Below the pieces are notes generated by a model. It was not told where the DNA came from and searched no databases. It was given only the letters and a program-made list of their open reading frames with translations. Of a DNA stretch of 64,000 nt, positions 12,700 to 26,500 are shown piece by piece (the stretch's first letter is position 1; the number at the start of each line of letters is the position of its first letter). Where the stretch lies: assembly GCA_017163975.1 (NCBI GenBank), contig JAFFSR010000221.1:2232001-2296000 (forward strand), given 5' to 3'. This DNA is from Anastatus disparis. Its lineage: Eukaryota > Arthropoda > Insecta > Hymenoptera > Eupelmidae. A program made the position numbers and the translations under genes.

Positions 12700-15600
12700 A
12701 ATTTTGAATCATATATATGTTTTTATTATAAAATTATTTTTCTTTTTTTTTCGTTAATTTTTATTAAGATAAATGGATAGTAAAAAATACACGAATATAC
12801 GGTAAGTACTTAAATAATTAACATCTTTAATCAAACCATATTTCAAACAATAGCCTTAATATCGATGTTAAATAATAAAACAATACTCATTTGTTTAACG
12901 AAAAATCGATAATTTTTTTTTTTCGCTTTATAAGAACAACACGCGCAATAGATATATTTTATCAAAAGAATATCTCAAAAGGAATGTAAATTAAGCAAGA
13001 GAGTTGATATTGAAACATTTTGATGCAATTATTTCATTCACTACTTGGAAATGCTTTCTTAACGCAGCTTATATTAGAAATGTATATGTGTATGCATGAA
13101 AAATAAAAGGAAAACGTTTTTTTTTTCTGCAATAACAATGAAACAGTTGCTTTAAAATAATTTTGAACAATAAACTGGCTGCGTTGCGTAACGTGCGAAA
13201 TCTAGGGCAATATTTATACTATTACTTTTCTTATAATTATAATAATACAGTTTATGCTTCGTAGTTTCAATTAAAAATACTTACAGAGTTAGTATCTTAA
13301 ATTTATGAAAAATTAAACTTTGTTTTGAATAATAAACAGAAGGTAAACTAAATAATAAATATGCTATGAAATTGACCAAAATTTAGTCAGTTAAAACATA
13401 AAATTTATGAATTATATATAGCAGTTTACACATTTTTTTATGGTTATTTATTTTATACTAACATAAAAAATTTTCTATCGGGGTCATAATAATAATAGTA
13501 CAGTATTTTTTTAGATAAAATATCCGTATATCCATTCCTTTATTAATATTTATTGAAACCTTCATTTGTTAATTCGATTTATTTAATTTCGATAATTACA
13601 CTGCAAATAATTGATTTTCTTTAAAAGGCAGTCTGTATTTTTTTTTTCAATTTCTTTAAACTCAGTGTTTTAAAAAATTTTTTTCCCAAATTTAAACCTT
13701 CGATTATAATTGCATCTCGCATGTTTTAAACATTCTCGTAACAACTTGCAATTTTGTCTGTTTTCATATTATTATTTTTTTTTTCCAACGAGAACGGAAT
13801 ACCGACATAAACATTTTCCATTTTCAGCCTAAATTTTGAAAGCTATTAATCGAGATCTGCGATGATTGGATAATTCGATAATTGACCATCAGATATATAA
13901 GGATATATAATTCAATATCTCCTTGCGCATAATATCAATTCGCTTATCGAGATAAGAGCCGACCCTCTCTCTTTAAAATTTGTAATGTAATATTATTTTG
14001 GTCAAAAAAAAAACGAGAAAAAAAATGTAAAGAAAACAAGAGCTTGATTACAGCGGGTGGTATGGAAATCTTTATAATAGAATGAACTTATCTCGGTACA
14101 TTACGCGGCAAACCAAGTGGAAAATATTATAAGATTTTAATCGTTCGCCATAGTTAGTTCACCGGCTCTAATAATATTCAGCTTGGCGTGGCGAAAAATC
14201 GAAAGTACATAATGTCGAGCGAAAAATTCAGTACGAGGCAAAAATTGTCAATTGAAAAGCTTGATAAATAAAGTTCGTTAATGGCCCGGATTACGTTGTA
14301 CAATATTTAAGTTGGTTAACAGAAAGTTTATGAATATGAATCAAGTTATATCGATACACGCGCGTAATACATAAACTTGATTATTATTGAAAATTATCTA
14401 TTAAAAAGCCGAAGCTTAATGTATACGCTTGGAATTAAAGTTACTTATGTCGGTTGTCAATGCGTAGAAAGTTTTGTAGCGGGACAACACTCGATATTTG
14501 CAATTATTTATTTGATATTTATTTAACTCGGAAATTTAGTCATGTTAAAAGTACAAGCTTTAATTTATCAAATTTGCACGTTGGCTGAATTTATTTTTCT
14601 TACAAATTGGACAAGAGTTCCAATGATAAATTTTAATTTCTGTTATAAATAAATTTTAAAATGCAATTTTTATTTTTATTTTTGAAATCTTTCAATAAAA
14701 TTTCAAAAACGATAAATTGATAAATGGATTCAATAATTTACTCGATTGCCAGCAATTATAAAAAGTTGCAGCAATCGAGAATCGATCATATAAATTATAA
14801 TTAAAATCATCGAAAAATTTAGTGCAACAAACACTCGCGATATATATCAAACCCACAACTATTTCCTCGAGACGCGTCACTATTTCCAACCGCCACAATA
14901 TCAGAAATAAAAATCTCCCCGACAATTGTTCGCGTACTTCCACGTATATCTTTAATTCACATTACAGTTTCAGGCAAACATACATTTTCTTACGTTATAT
15001 CTAAGTTCCTTCTCTCTCTCTACTCTTATATATCGTCTGACCGATAAAAAAAAAAAAGAATTTTTCTTCTCTTTCGCGCGACTCGGTAAGGTTCGCGCAA
15101 GTATAATCTTTCACGCGCGTTGAGGGATTTGTAATACGCAACTCCTTTGCCTTTTGAGATCTCGTTTTGAGAGAACTTGTAGGCGAGATATGATTAGAAC
15201 GGGTATATATACATGTATACAGGTATATGCATGTAAAAAGGAAAGGCCATAAAATTCACGCTTACTGTATTATATATAGCAACGATATTATTTATTACTT
15301 GGCACGTTGTATGTTAACGATATATATATATATATATATATATACAGCGGGAAGAGACATGCTCAAGGAGGATTATTATTTTTATCTGCTTTTTATCGTT
15401 GAAAAATGAGGAAAAAATATTTATAATGATAATGTAATGATTGTCCGAGAAAATCCAAGATATATGTACATGGAACTGGGAGATTGGGATATTTACTTTT
15501 AGAAAAATCGTTTGATAAATTATTTTATAATGATTTCTATCTTTCCGTAGAAGTGAAAATTGAAAAAAAATGATTTTTTTTTTTATATTTCTTTTTCCTT

Positions 15601-17460
15601 GAATAATTGATTATTGTTTATATAAAAAAATTGATTAAATAATAATATTTTAGTGAAACAAGTACAAAATTTATCTTTACCTTATAAAATCCATTTTAAA
15701 ATAAATAAAACACCAAGAATAGTATTAAATCAGTATAAATATCGATCGATAATTAAATTCTTATCTTTGCACCAATCTAAATATTGGCATCTAACGAACA
15801 GAAAAAAAAAGAAAAAACAAAATGGCGCTAGTTAACGATTTGATGAAAGGACTTTTGCGGGATCTAGTTGCCGATATACATATATATTTTGTCACGACAA
15901 GTGGTAAGTGGTTTAAATCCTATCGTTTTTGTAGCTCATATTTAACGAAAAAAAAAACATAAGCACACCAGCGTATAATACGACGATATGTTTCGTCATG
16001 CAGTTTCTCTAACTGCGGGCAAAAGTATAGTTGATTTACAGTCGCTGGAAGATTTTTAGATTGTAAATCGCGCTTTTTTCACGTAGTTTTTCACGAGCCA
16101 AGGTACATTTTGTACGTTTAGGCTCACGTGTGAATATAAAGTTTTTACTTTGTTTCTCAGAGCTTTTATGTACGTATTAGTTTTTTTTTTTTAAAACTTT
16201 TACATCTTGAGTAAATTGCCGTGTTACAGAAAAATTAAACGGGTTTTGTAATTTTGTTTAAAATCTGGAATCTCCAATAAATTCTGTAAAATGTACGAAA
16301 CGTTCAAGCAATTATCATCATAATAAATTTAAAATATTGTAATTTTAAATAGCATAAAATAAAATATTTTTTCTCTTCGATCTAACAATCAAAATAAATG
16401 GTATCATTTATAAATTCCTCGATATCACGAGCCCAAGATACGAATATAAATATCAATATTTCATTAAGCAGAATTGAAAGTAATATTTCTCGGGTACGGA
16501 CATGAGAACAGTCGTTAAAGAGAGAAGGAAAAAAGAAAAAACATATATAAATAAATACAATGTATTATACACGCGGGTAATACCATAACGAGAATCATAA
16601 GAATTATAAAAAGTGCCATATACGAAAGAGATTATTACTAAGATCGCCATATATGACGGTGCATTATGTGGAACTCTTTTTTTTTTCTTCAATTCTCGTG
16701 TACATTTGTACGCTATCCCTTCCTCTTGTGGGCAAATAGCCATCTTGTGAAATTACAAGCCAGTAGTAGTGGTGGTATGTGCAAAAAGCGAACAATGAGC
16801 TCGAAAAAAAAGCGCATCGGGGAATAAAAATAACAACAGTCTCTTGTATTCCGCGCGAGAGCGCCAACGCAACGCGCACACGTGACTTTGTAAAGCTACT
16901 TTTCTATGTATACACATAGATGTGAAATTATTCTTATACGTCATTTCGTTACACGTTATATACGTAGCGCCAAAGCCAAACTAATTTGTACGGGGATAAG
17001 ACACTAATGTCTTACGAGGGCGTGGGTCTATTTTTTTTTTTTTTTTTCAATCTCCCTTTTGAATAATCCTGCGTCTCATTCAGTTCTCTTTCTTTCTAAA
17101 GTACGCTCGTTGTCTTTGAGAATAGGAGAGCGATTTTTCTTGCCTATTTTTTTTTTTTTCTTTTTCTTTCCCTTTTTTTTGCGCAACGCTTTGAATATCA
17201 GTGCTAGAAACGTCAGCGAGGCCAGTGAGAAAATTTTAATGGAAAATATTCTGCTTGATGAATATCGATTGCGCAAAGGATCGAAATTGATAATCATTAA
17301 TTTTTTTTATTAAACGATAATTATAGTGCTCTTTTAGATTTCAACCGCAAATCTACTTAAAAAAAAATTTTTCTTTGCTTTGTTCGCAAAAAATATTTGT
17401 TAGATCTGACCTTTCGCTTATTGCCAATAGTTTCGGATAATAATATTCCTGGTTAAAAAT
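12700..17460. other. Non-coding, probably intronic on the minus strand
   Basis: Long A and T tracts, no open frame with recognisable content. A TA microsatellite is at 15319-15345. A short imperfect hairpin is near 16085-16135 (arms containing TTCACGAGCC and GGCTCACGTGTGAA). Confidence 0.5.
15319..15345. repeat. TA dinucleotide microsatellite
   Basis: About thirteen uninterrupted TA units in a non-coding region. Confidence 0.95.
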
Positions 17461-17468
17461 CCAAGTCG

Positions 17469-17500
17469 ACTTACCTGAAACAAAAATGAAAAACAATTCG
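17469..17500 (-). promoter_or_regulatory. Candidate recursive splice site (zero-length exon) 2
   Basis: Read on the minus strand, a pyrimidine-rich tract (TTTTTCATTTTTGTTTCAG) is followed with no gap by a consensus donor, GTAAGTCGAC. The junction lies between 17475 and 17474. A fused acceptor and donor of this kind is the hallmark of ratchet points used in stepwise removal of long insect introns. It lies about 17.8 kb past a second such site on the same strand and downstream of a minus-strand first coding exon. It has no open frame of its own. Chance occurrence is possible because splice motifs are short. Confidence 0.6.
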
Positions 17501-17504
17501 TTGA

Positions 17505-20500
17505 TTTAAAAAAAATTTTTATATCTATGAATAGCAAAGTTCATACTCGTAATTTTAATCAACAATGACAATATGCATACATTATAATTATCATAAATAA
17601 AATATAGTATCAGCCAGAGGTTATATAACAGCACGACTGCATTGTAATAAAGAAAAACTTTTTCCTGGCAAATAGTCGGGAAGAAAAAAAGAAATAGCAA
17701 ACGCAGATAATATGCAGCGCATTAAAGGTACAGAAAGATTTCCCTAATAATAAACTTGGCCATTATCTTGTAATATCGAAACTTTATACGTAAGATTACG
17801 GCGACATGTGCTTGATACTGTGCATAATATAAAGAGAGCTGCTCCTAACATACATGCCGTAATGCTGGTACGAGAGAACAGAAAAAAGGCAATAACTCGT
17901 CGAATTATGAGAGCGTAAAATTGCGTCGAGTTTTTAAATATAAACTCGCTTTGGTGCAGTGCAAAAAAATAAAAACGAAACGGATCGAGAGAAACAAAAA
18001 ATAAACATACACACAAATGATTTGAAAGTAATTTATAGTGACGCGTTTTTGTTGCACTATTTTAACAATAGTCAATATGGGAAAGGTTTTATGTTGATTA
18101 AAAAGTATATTAATAATTCTTAAGTCAACTTGTTACGAAAGTTTTATTTTTTTTAAATGAATCAATTGTTTTTTAGTTTGAAAAATAAAGTTTTAAAAAA
18201 TCAAGTCAACGATTAATCATTCAAAAATTCTACTACAGTAGTCATCCAATAACAATGAACGATGAATTTAATAAAAGAAAAAAAAAACACAAATTATTAA
18301 CGCAGAAACGTTAATAACCCATCAGCGAGAAAAAAAATAGTCAACGAAAAATTAGATGACACGACGCAGAAGATAAAGCAAAAAGGTAGCATCGCAACTG
18401 TCCCAGTAGTAACAGCTGTGTCCGTACGGCCTCGCGGTGCTCGTGCATTTTGATGCAAGTATTATAATCGCCAACGCACGCGTGACGTTTGAAAATTAGT
18501 ATAATCCGCCTTTCTACACAAAGTCTTATAGATTTAGCTCTTTCTTCACCAATACACACACAGACCTAATGTATACACACATTAATGTATATACACACAG
18601 TTATAGGAGGTTCTTATAGGATCTTGAAGGTGTTCCGTGGGAGTCTGGCCGTTATAATCCCACGGACGGTGATGTTGAATTGCCGATCAAGGTTTTTGCT
18701 TCTACTGTATTGTAAGCGATCAAAGAAAGAAAGAAAGAGAGAAAAAAAAACAGAAGGAAAAAAAGTGCGCAGATCTGGTAGCGAATGATGGAAAGTAAAG
18801 AGAAGTAAGAAAAAGAGTTCGACGTCACAATAACAATCAAAATAACTATATTAGTGGCATCATTAAATATATATTAGATTTTCGATATTTCGTGCGCGCG
18901 CGGATTAGGTAATAGTAAAATTTAATTAAAGAGAAAATACGATTGGGTGTAATTTGTTTCTTATTTCTTTTTGACTGATCGAATTAGTTTTCATACGATG
19001 TGGGATATATTGAAAAAAAATGTCTTTATACGAGGCTGCAGAAATATTTTATTATTTGCACTTATATTGATATGGTTGCGGTGAAGAATTGGATTTTAAA
19101 ATTTGACGGGATCAGACAGAAAGGAGAGAGATGAAGAGAGAATTGAATTGGATATTGTTGTTTCGTGGTTTAAGAAAGCAATAAGTTTATGTCTGAAATT
19201 AAAACCAAATACGGGGATAAGATTGTTTGGGTTTTTTTCTTCGCGATTGCAATAGCAATTTTTTAGTGATTATTTTATTGTTCTTGAATTTTATATGTGA
19301 GTTTTCTTTAATGTAACGACGGATCGCGCTGCGGTTTAACACAGAAGACTAAACTTTTTCATTCATCCTTGAATAAATAAAAGATTCGTTTGATGCAACT
19401 TACCAGTCAATAATTTAACTTACAATTTATCTTGTATTATATTACGTTTTACGTGTGCTTATTTTTCTTATTTCATTTTTATTGCTTCGATTTAATGATA
19501 TTTCTCAATCAGAACAATTTAACTTGAATATCAATTATTCATTTAACTTTGTTTCGTTGAATTTTTCAGAATATTTATAAATTAATTAGATTTTAAAATT
19601 TCAAGAGCTTAAAAAAATCTTAATTCCAAAATACGTGGAATAGCTTTAGTCTCGAAAAATTAAAATACCGTAGAATTTTCATCATCAATCATCAACCTAA
19701 AAAGCCGTCCATTACAATTAAAAATCTTGTCTCCGCGCAGCATCTAACATTTAACATTCCGCCAGCTAATACTTTACACGCTAACGCGTCATTCTCGTGT
19801 ATACGCTCTGACGATGCATAGCTTTCGTGCTCGGAGAAAAAGAAGAAGAATAAAAAAAAATGCAGAATTTTTCCCTTTTTTCTCTTTCATTTGAACAATC
19901 GTATACAAGTCAAAGTAACTTGCATCCTTTAGCAAGATCATCGTGTCAAGGATAATGGCAAGTACTCTTTCTCTCGACGCTCCTTTTGATAAGGTTATAG
20001 TTAAAGAAAAGCAGCACAATAAAAACTATTAAAAGGAGAAGAAGAAAAAAATGTTTATTCAGTTGAAGAATCGTATAATCTTCTGGCGCGTGGGTGCGTT
20101 AGCTTTATATACCGATAAAGGCTATATAGTAAGCGAAAATAAGAAGAAAAAAATTCTTCTCTCTCTCTCTGCGTACAGCGTGTAAAGAAAAATAAAAAAT
20201 TGATGTTATTTATTGTGTTAGTCAAGCTCCAAACTATTGTATATACACGCGATGTCGGTTGGAACGCGCTTTTCGCATTGTTTAAGTTATATACACGTCG
20301 TCGTATATAACATCGTTTCTCCTAGCGTTTGGGGCCCCTTTGCAGAGAGAGAGAAAAAGAGGACGTTTTAAACGTTATCTTGGAAAGGATATGGAGAGCA
20401 ATTACATAGGGAAAATGTTAAAATAAAAGAGTGAGAGAAGAAGGGATTGTTTATAGGAGTGCTATCATTATTTACGAGAACGCGGGTGGGAAGTGCGTGA

Positions 20501-23500
20501 GATGTGATATGTTTAAGAAATGTTCTTTCTTCTTGCTTACTTCTTCTTCTTCGTTCTTGTTTTTTTCGTTTGAAAGGGAGTAAAAATTTCATGATGTATG
20601 GAGAAGTACGAAGAAAATGTTTAGAGCTTCAAAGGTATTTGAAGATATTTTAAGTTTAATGGACAGTATTAAGGTGAATTTATACAATGTAAGAAAGAAT
20701 TTTCATATACTCAAAAGTACTTAAGATTTATTTTCCTTAATTTTGTATTATCTTAAGCGTTTAAGAAGTGACAAGACAATTTATCTACGAGAAATTAATT
20801 AATTTTGAAGTTTATTTATAAAAACTTCTCATAATTTAAATCAAACAAATTAAGTGAAAACACTTTATTTTGTTTTGATTTAACTATGTTAATCAGTAAA
20901 GTAAACAAAACAAGTTTTTTTCTGACATTGATATTAACTATGAAGTTGAACCTTGTAGATGAAGAACTCCTAACGATGGATTTATTGAAATATTTTCTAA
21001 TACCTGACGTATTAGTAATTAGATTTGAATATATTTGTATTCAATACATAATATCAACATTTATTTATTTAAACTGTACACAATGTTATAAAGTGATCAA
21101 GAATGTACAACCTTCTATAAAATTTACTCTTTTCTTTACTCTCAAAATAAGTGTTACTTTATTTATGAAGACGTTACCGTAAAAATTTATGATACAATTT
21201 TTTGACCTTCAACGAACCCATAAATTTTTAACGATTTATATTTTTTGGACGATTCATGTGAATCTGTATAAATGATTTAATGTTCAATAAATTTTTTAAA
21301 AATATTTATATTTTTAAATAAAAAAATATTGATTACAAGTATTGTATTATAGTAAAAAAATTATTACAACGACGTCTTCAACGTTTTTATATTTTAATTT
21401 TCTGACAAAAATTTATTTCTTGCGAAATATGGAATTAAAATTTTTCAATAATAGATAAGAATTTTAATTGTTTAATTTTACAATAATTTTCAAAATTCTA
21501 AATATAATATATTTTACAATGGCAGCAGAATTATTAATTTATTTGTAAAATGATAGCTTTGATAAATAATTATAACTTATACATGCATGCATATTAATTT
21601 TTTATAGTTAATATTTATTAAAAAAGTATTCATTCACTAAGAACACACTGTCATCACATCATAACATATGTAAAACTCATTTCAATCAGTATGCAATAAA
21701 ATTGTCATTACTCATAATTATTTTTTTTTTAATTTTAATGAACACATGAATCATTCCGCATCGATATTACGCAAAACTATATAAGCGTTTCTTCTTAAAA
21801 AATCGAAAAATTCAGATTGTCGCAATCATGGGTCAGCGTAATCATCATGAGTCCATCGTGAGTCCATCGAAAATTAGCATATCTTCGATTTTAAAACGAA
21901 GAAAACTATTTCGCACGAAAACTACATTTATGTGTTTGCAAAAGGTTTATCCATGAATACATAAACTCGTCCTGGTGTATTAAATATAATTGCCTGCTAT
22001 GTATGGCTCGTTATTAAAATAATTGTACACACACTAAGCACACCTAACTACCAGATAATAGGAAAATAAATATGACGAAACGGTCAATTTATAATGCAAA
22101 CTTTATCCGCACCTTCTGTAGCTTATTTATTTATTTTTTTTTCATATACATCTTGTGCGGACTAATATTACTCTTATACACTGACCAATTTCCAATCTTT
22201 TAAATCTGTTTTACCTAATTATCAAAGTAGCCTTTTTTTTTTAAAGAAAATTGCCAGTAAATTTTCATTAATTTCTTTAGTAATTTTATAAATATACTCG
22301 TATATAAAAGTGGGTGATCATTACACTATTTATGGGCTTTTCTGGGTAAGACGTTAAATTAAAAAATTTCTAATCGAACTTATTTTTTCTGAGAAAACAG
22401 TTTTATAATCAAACTAATCGTTTGACGCTATAATAAAAAAATATCATTATATTTTCATTGAATGGCTTGTAATTAAAAGCAAAAAAATTGATTTTTCAGT
22501 TTATTTTTCAATTCTCCATTATTTCACTATTAATAATAAAAACTTATTACGTGTATTAATACAAACCCGAAACATTGTCATAGACAAAAATTTCGCTAAA
22601 ACAATTTTCATCTATTTTCTTTAGTATTGAGTAAGATTACGTTTGAACAATACGCAAGTATAGACAACGGGCTGGCGCACGCTTGCTTATGTTAGCTCGC
22701 ACATAATTGCCTGCGAGCTCGGCTGTGTCTGCAACAATGTCTCTCTAACGTTCAAATTGAAAAGCCAAAGTGAGATGAAAAAGAAAAAGAACTTGGCGAA
22801 AGGAAAAAAAAAGCTTAAATAATAGATATGTATATGTGCTATTAAGAAGAAGAACGTGACTCTTTTCTTTATCTCAATAGCTATATACGAAATGAAAAAA
22901 AAGTTTTGAAAATGAGGCATCTATTTAGCCTTTTATACAATGAAAACTACACGCCGCAATGCTCATAATGACTTTGTCATGAATGGAGATCGCATAGAAT
23001 TGCAAGTTTATATATGCACGCGTACACATCGCTTGTCGTCATCGATCGTACGTCGCGGTTATTGCAGCCTCTTCTTTAAAAATAGAAATCACTAATAGGC
23101 GAGAGTGAAATTAAGCTCGACAAAGGAGTTTTGCGTTTATTAAAGAAAGCAGGAAGAGATCGTGGGAGATTGATATTATGGCTAAGTGAAATAATGCTTA
23201 TGCTTGTTACCTTTTTTTTTCATGACGTTAAAAGAGTGCGTTTCAAGTTGTTTGTTTATATTACATTTTGTAATGTATTTTTAATTAACTACCGTTAAAA
23301 CTGAATATCAAAATTAAATCAATATTAATATCAATAGCTTTACAAAAATCGTATTATAAACTTACGGAGTAAATTAATCAATATGGATTTTAAAAGACGC
23401 CATTTGCGCACGTCGATTATTCAATTTTAATGAAAAAGCTTAATTCAATTAAAATAATAAATCAAAGACGATTTAATAATTCAATTAAGCTACATTAGCT

Positions 23501-26500
23501 CAGCAATTTAAAACGAATTTTCATTCAATACTTTTTCCGCCGTTCAATTATGTTCCTGCATAATAATTCAATATTGAATGGAAAATAAAATTTATTAAAT
23601 TATCCAACGGAAAAAAAATTATCCATGATTTAATGCCGCGGGTAGTTAGCTGGCATTAATGCGTCAATTTCGAAGCTGTTCAGGCACTTTTTTTAGAGAT
23701 AAACGATTTTCGGAAATTCGTGATAGAAAAATCTTTGAATAACCATTACCGGTAACCTAAATCAAACGTAATTTTGAATGGGGCATTAGCTAAACATTGT
23801 AATAATTTAATGTTAGGTGGAAATTGCGGGAAGGCGAAGGATAAAGGTGAGAAATAACGTAAATTAAGAGAATTAAATATGAGAGATAAAAGAACGGGAG
23901 AGACAAGCTACTGGCAAGCGAGAAATGCCAGTCACTTTGGTAATCTTTTCTATATATAAGAGGCTGCATATTACGAGCGACTGTAGACTAGCGCAGCCAA
24001 ATTAAGAGATTTTGCATTCTTTATCTGGCGTGAAAAGTTAAAACTGAATAGGTTAACGGGCGCGACATGTGATAATGTCAATGGTGATTAAAACCAAAAA
24101 GGCGAGAGGTTTAAAGATCATTAAAAACTACGCAGACAAGTACAATATAAAATATGCAGTTTTTTTAAAAGCTTATTAAAGTATGCTTAGATTTGGATTT
24201 CGAAGAATTTTTTAAATAAACAACCGCTGGGATTTAGCTGTATATAAATACGTACACATGATGCAAGTAGACAGGACACTCGAAAAACTTGTTTTTTTTT
24301 TCAAACTTATAAGCAATGCTTAGATTCCAAAGGCACAGACTAGCGATTTGTGCGTGCTTACAGAAAAAAAAAATAATGAAGCGGTAGCTTATGGTTTGTA
24401 TGTGTGATGAAACAAGCCGGCCTTTGATGAGCAAAATTTATTGCTTTATGGTTGATCATTTATGAATATACATATGCAGAAAAAAGCAGTATATACGGCA
24501 TGTGTGTTGCGTATGATTTAGAGGCTAATCAGTGTACTGTGGACAATTAAGCCCAGAGATGATTATGAAGCTGCTGTCAGTTTAAATTAATGTAATTCTT
24601 TTTTGTAAAATTTGCAGTATGAATGTGTGCAAGTTTTGAAAAATTTATTTGATGTTAAAAAATATTATTTTCTGTTTCAATAACAAAAATTTGAAGAATT
24701 TTTTGGATTAAACATGATTTTTAAAATATTTGTTTGTTATGCAAACTGAAAAATTTGTAAAAAAGAAATTAACGCCGAAAATGGCAATTTTTCAAAGCTA
24801 ATATACGAAAATAGCTTACTTTATTTAAAATAAATGTTCATATATGGAAATTTCGAAAAGCAAACCTATAAATATTCTCTTTCAACGTACACACATACGC
24901 ACGCATGGTCCATACAAAAGGTAAAAAAAAAAGCATAAACTAACAACTTTTGCAGTTTTCGTAGAATCGTAAACTCGTTCCTCTGACCAAACTTCTTTTC
25001 CTTAATCTTAAAAAAAAATGCACGTATTCAAATGTCAAAGTACAATAACCTTTATCCCATCGGAGAATCAAATAATAATGGTTATGAGTTCGACCTCCCA
25101 AGGTCGGTCAGCGACTTTGAATTTTTTTTTTCGGATATGCGGAACCTTATAGACGCTGAAACCGGTATGAAAATTTAAAAATCAATCTTAAATTCCTTTA
25201 TTTTTTCTTGTACCAAACTTTCATTTGAGCATTATAAACGGTTTATCGCGCGTGTTTAAGAAATTTTGCGAATTTTTTACGCGACACGCAAAAACGCCAA
25301 CGAACTTTAAGAAAACACGTGAGAGAAGAAAGAATTTAATGTCTCGGGTCAAATGAAATTCTCTCAGGTACGTGTTTTAATTTTATTGTCTCTTAACACC
25401 GCGGCTCAAATTACAGAGCCGCGCAAGTTTATTGGGTGGAGTTTCCTTATTGTTTTGCTTAATTAATGTAATTTTAGCGTGTATTAGCTTATGGAAAGCG
25501 AATTTGCGAATTAAGAAAGTGGGCTTAGAATTTATTAATGCGAACATTTTGAGAGTGTATGTATATTTTTTTTTCATCAGATGTGTCATTAGATTGAAGC
25601 GCAATTAAATTTAATGATTCAATTTGCATGATTGGTTGTAAACTTGTAATAAACGTTATAATTTATTCTATATTTAAATGAAAAATAAAAAGCAGTTTTG
25701 AAGTTTTAATTCGCTTTCAAAAAAGGATTTCGAAAATGAACTTTTATTTTATATTCATCAAATGTAAATGAATTTTTTTTCGAGAATAAAAAGCTCCTAA
25801 TGCGCTTAATTATAAAAAGAAATTTGCACAAGAGAAATGTATTATTTTTTTTCATAACACTCAAAACTGTCCAATTAACAAGCGTTACATCTTATATTTT
25901 TTTCAAAATACACGGAACTGTCAACTTGAAAATAATTTTTTCGTCAAGACATCGTTTCATGCACGCGCATTTATAATAATGAAAACTATTTTATTTTCGC
26001 AACCAAAAAAAAGTTTCGCCAATTTCATCATAACAAAAAAAAAAAACTTTCCCTTCCGAAGAAAGGGAAACAAAGTGGGAACAACAGCAACAAAAAGAAA
26101 AGAAAGAAAACAAATAAAAATAAAGTCGGACACGTCACGGTAAATTTAAAATAAGTCGGTGTAGAGTGTGTACCGCTACGCGCTCAATCTAATGGGAGTA
26201 ACAAACTCCTTGCTTTTTTAATAGGACGGTATACGTATATACGACCTCTACGCGTAATCTAGAGCTTGCATATTTTTTTTCTTCTCTTTTCGCCAACGAG
26301 TCGAGAGAAACGAGATCCCTTAATTAGCGAAGGTATGTATGTATGTATATATCGGTTAGTTAACAAGTCTAGTGTACACGAGGACATAACTTCACCTGCT
26401 TTCGCGCGTATTCAGTATGCTCAAAATGACACGGTTTAATTTTTAAAATTTATTTACATTCGCAAAAAAACATTTTTTATTTACATAATTATTAAAAATA

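Noticed and set aside
16060..16140. miRNA-like hairpins
   Set aside because: Stems are short (8-11 bp) with mismatches and irregular loops; not a convincing precursor.
25360..25380. Plus-strand recursive splice site (TTCTCTCAG then GTACGT)
   Set aside because: Short pyrimidine tract, non-optimal donor, and no plus-strand gene for it to serve.
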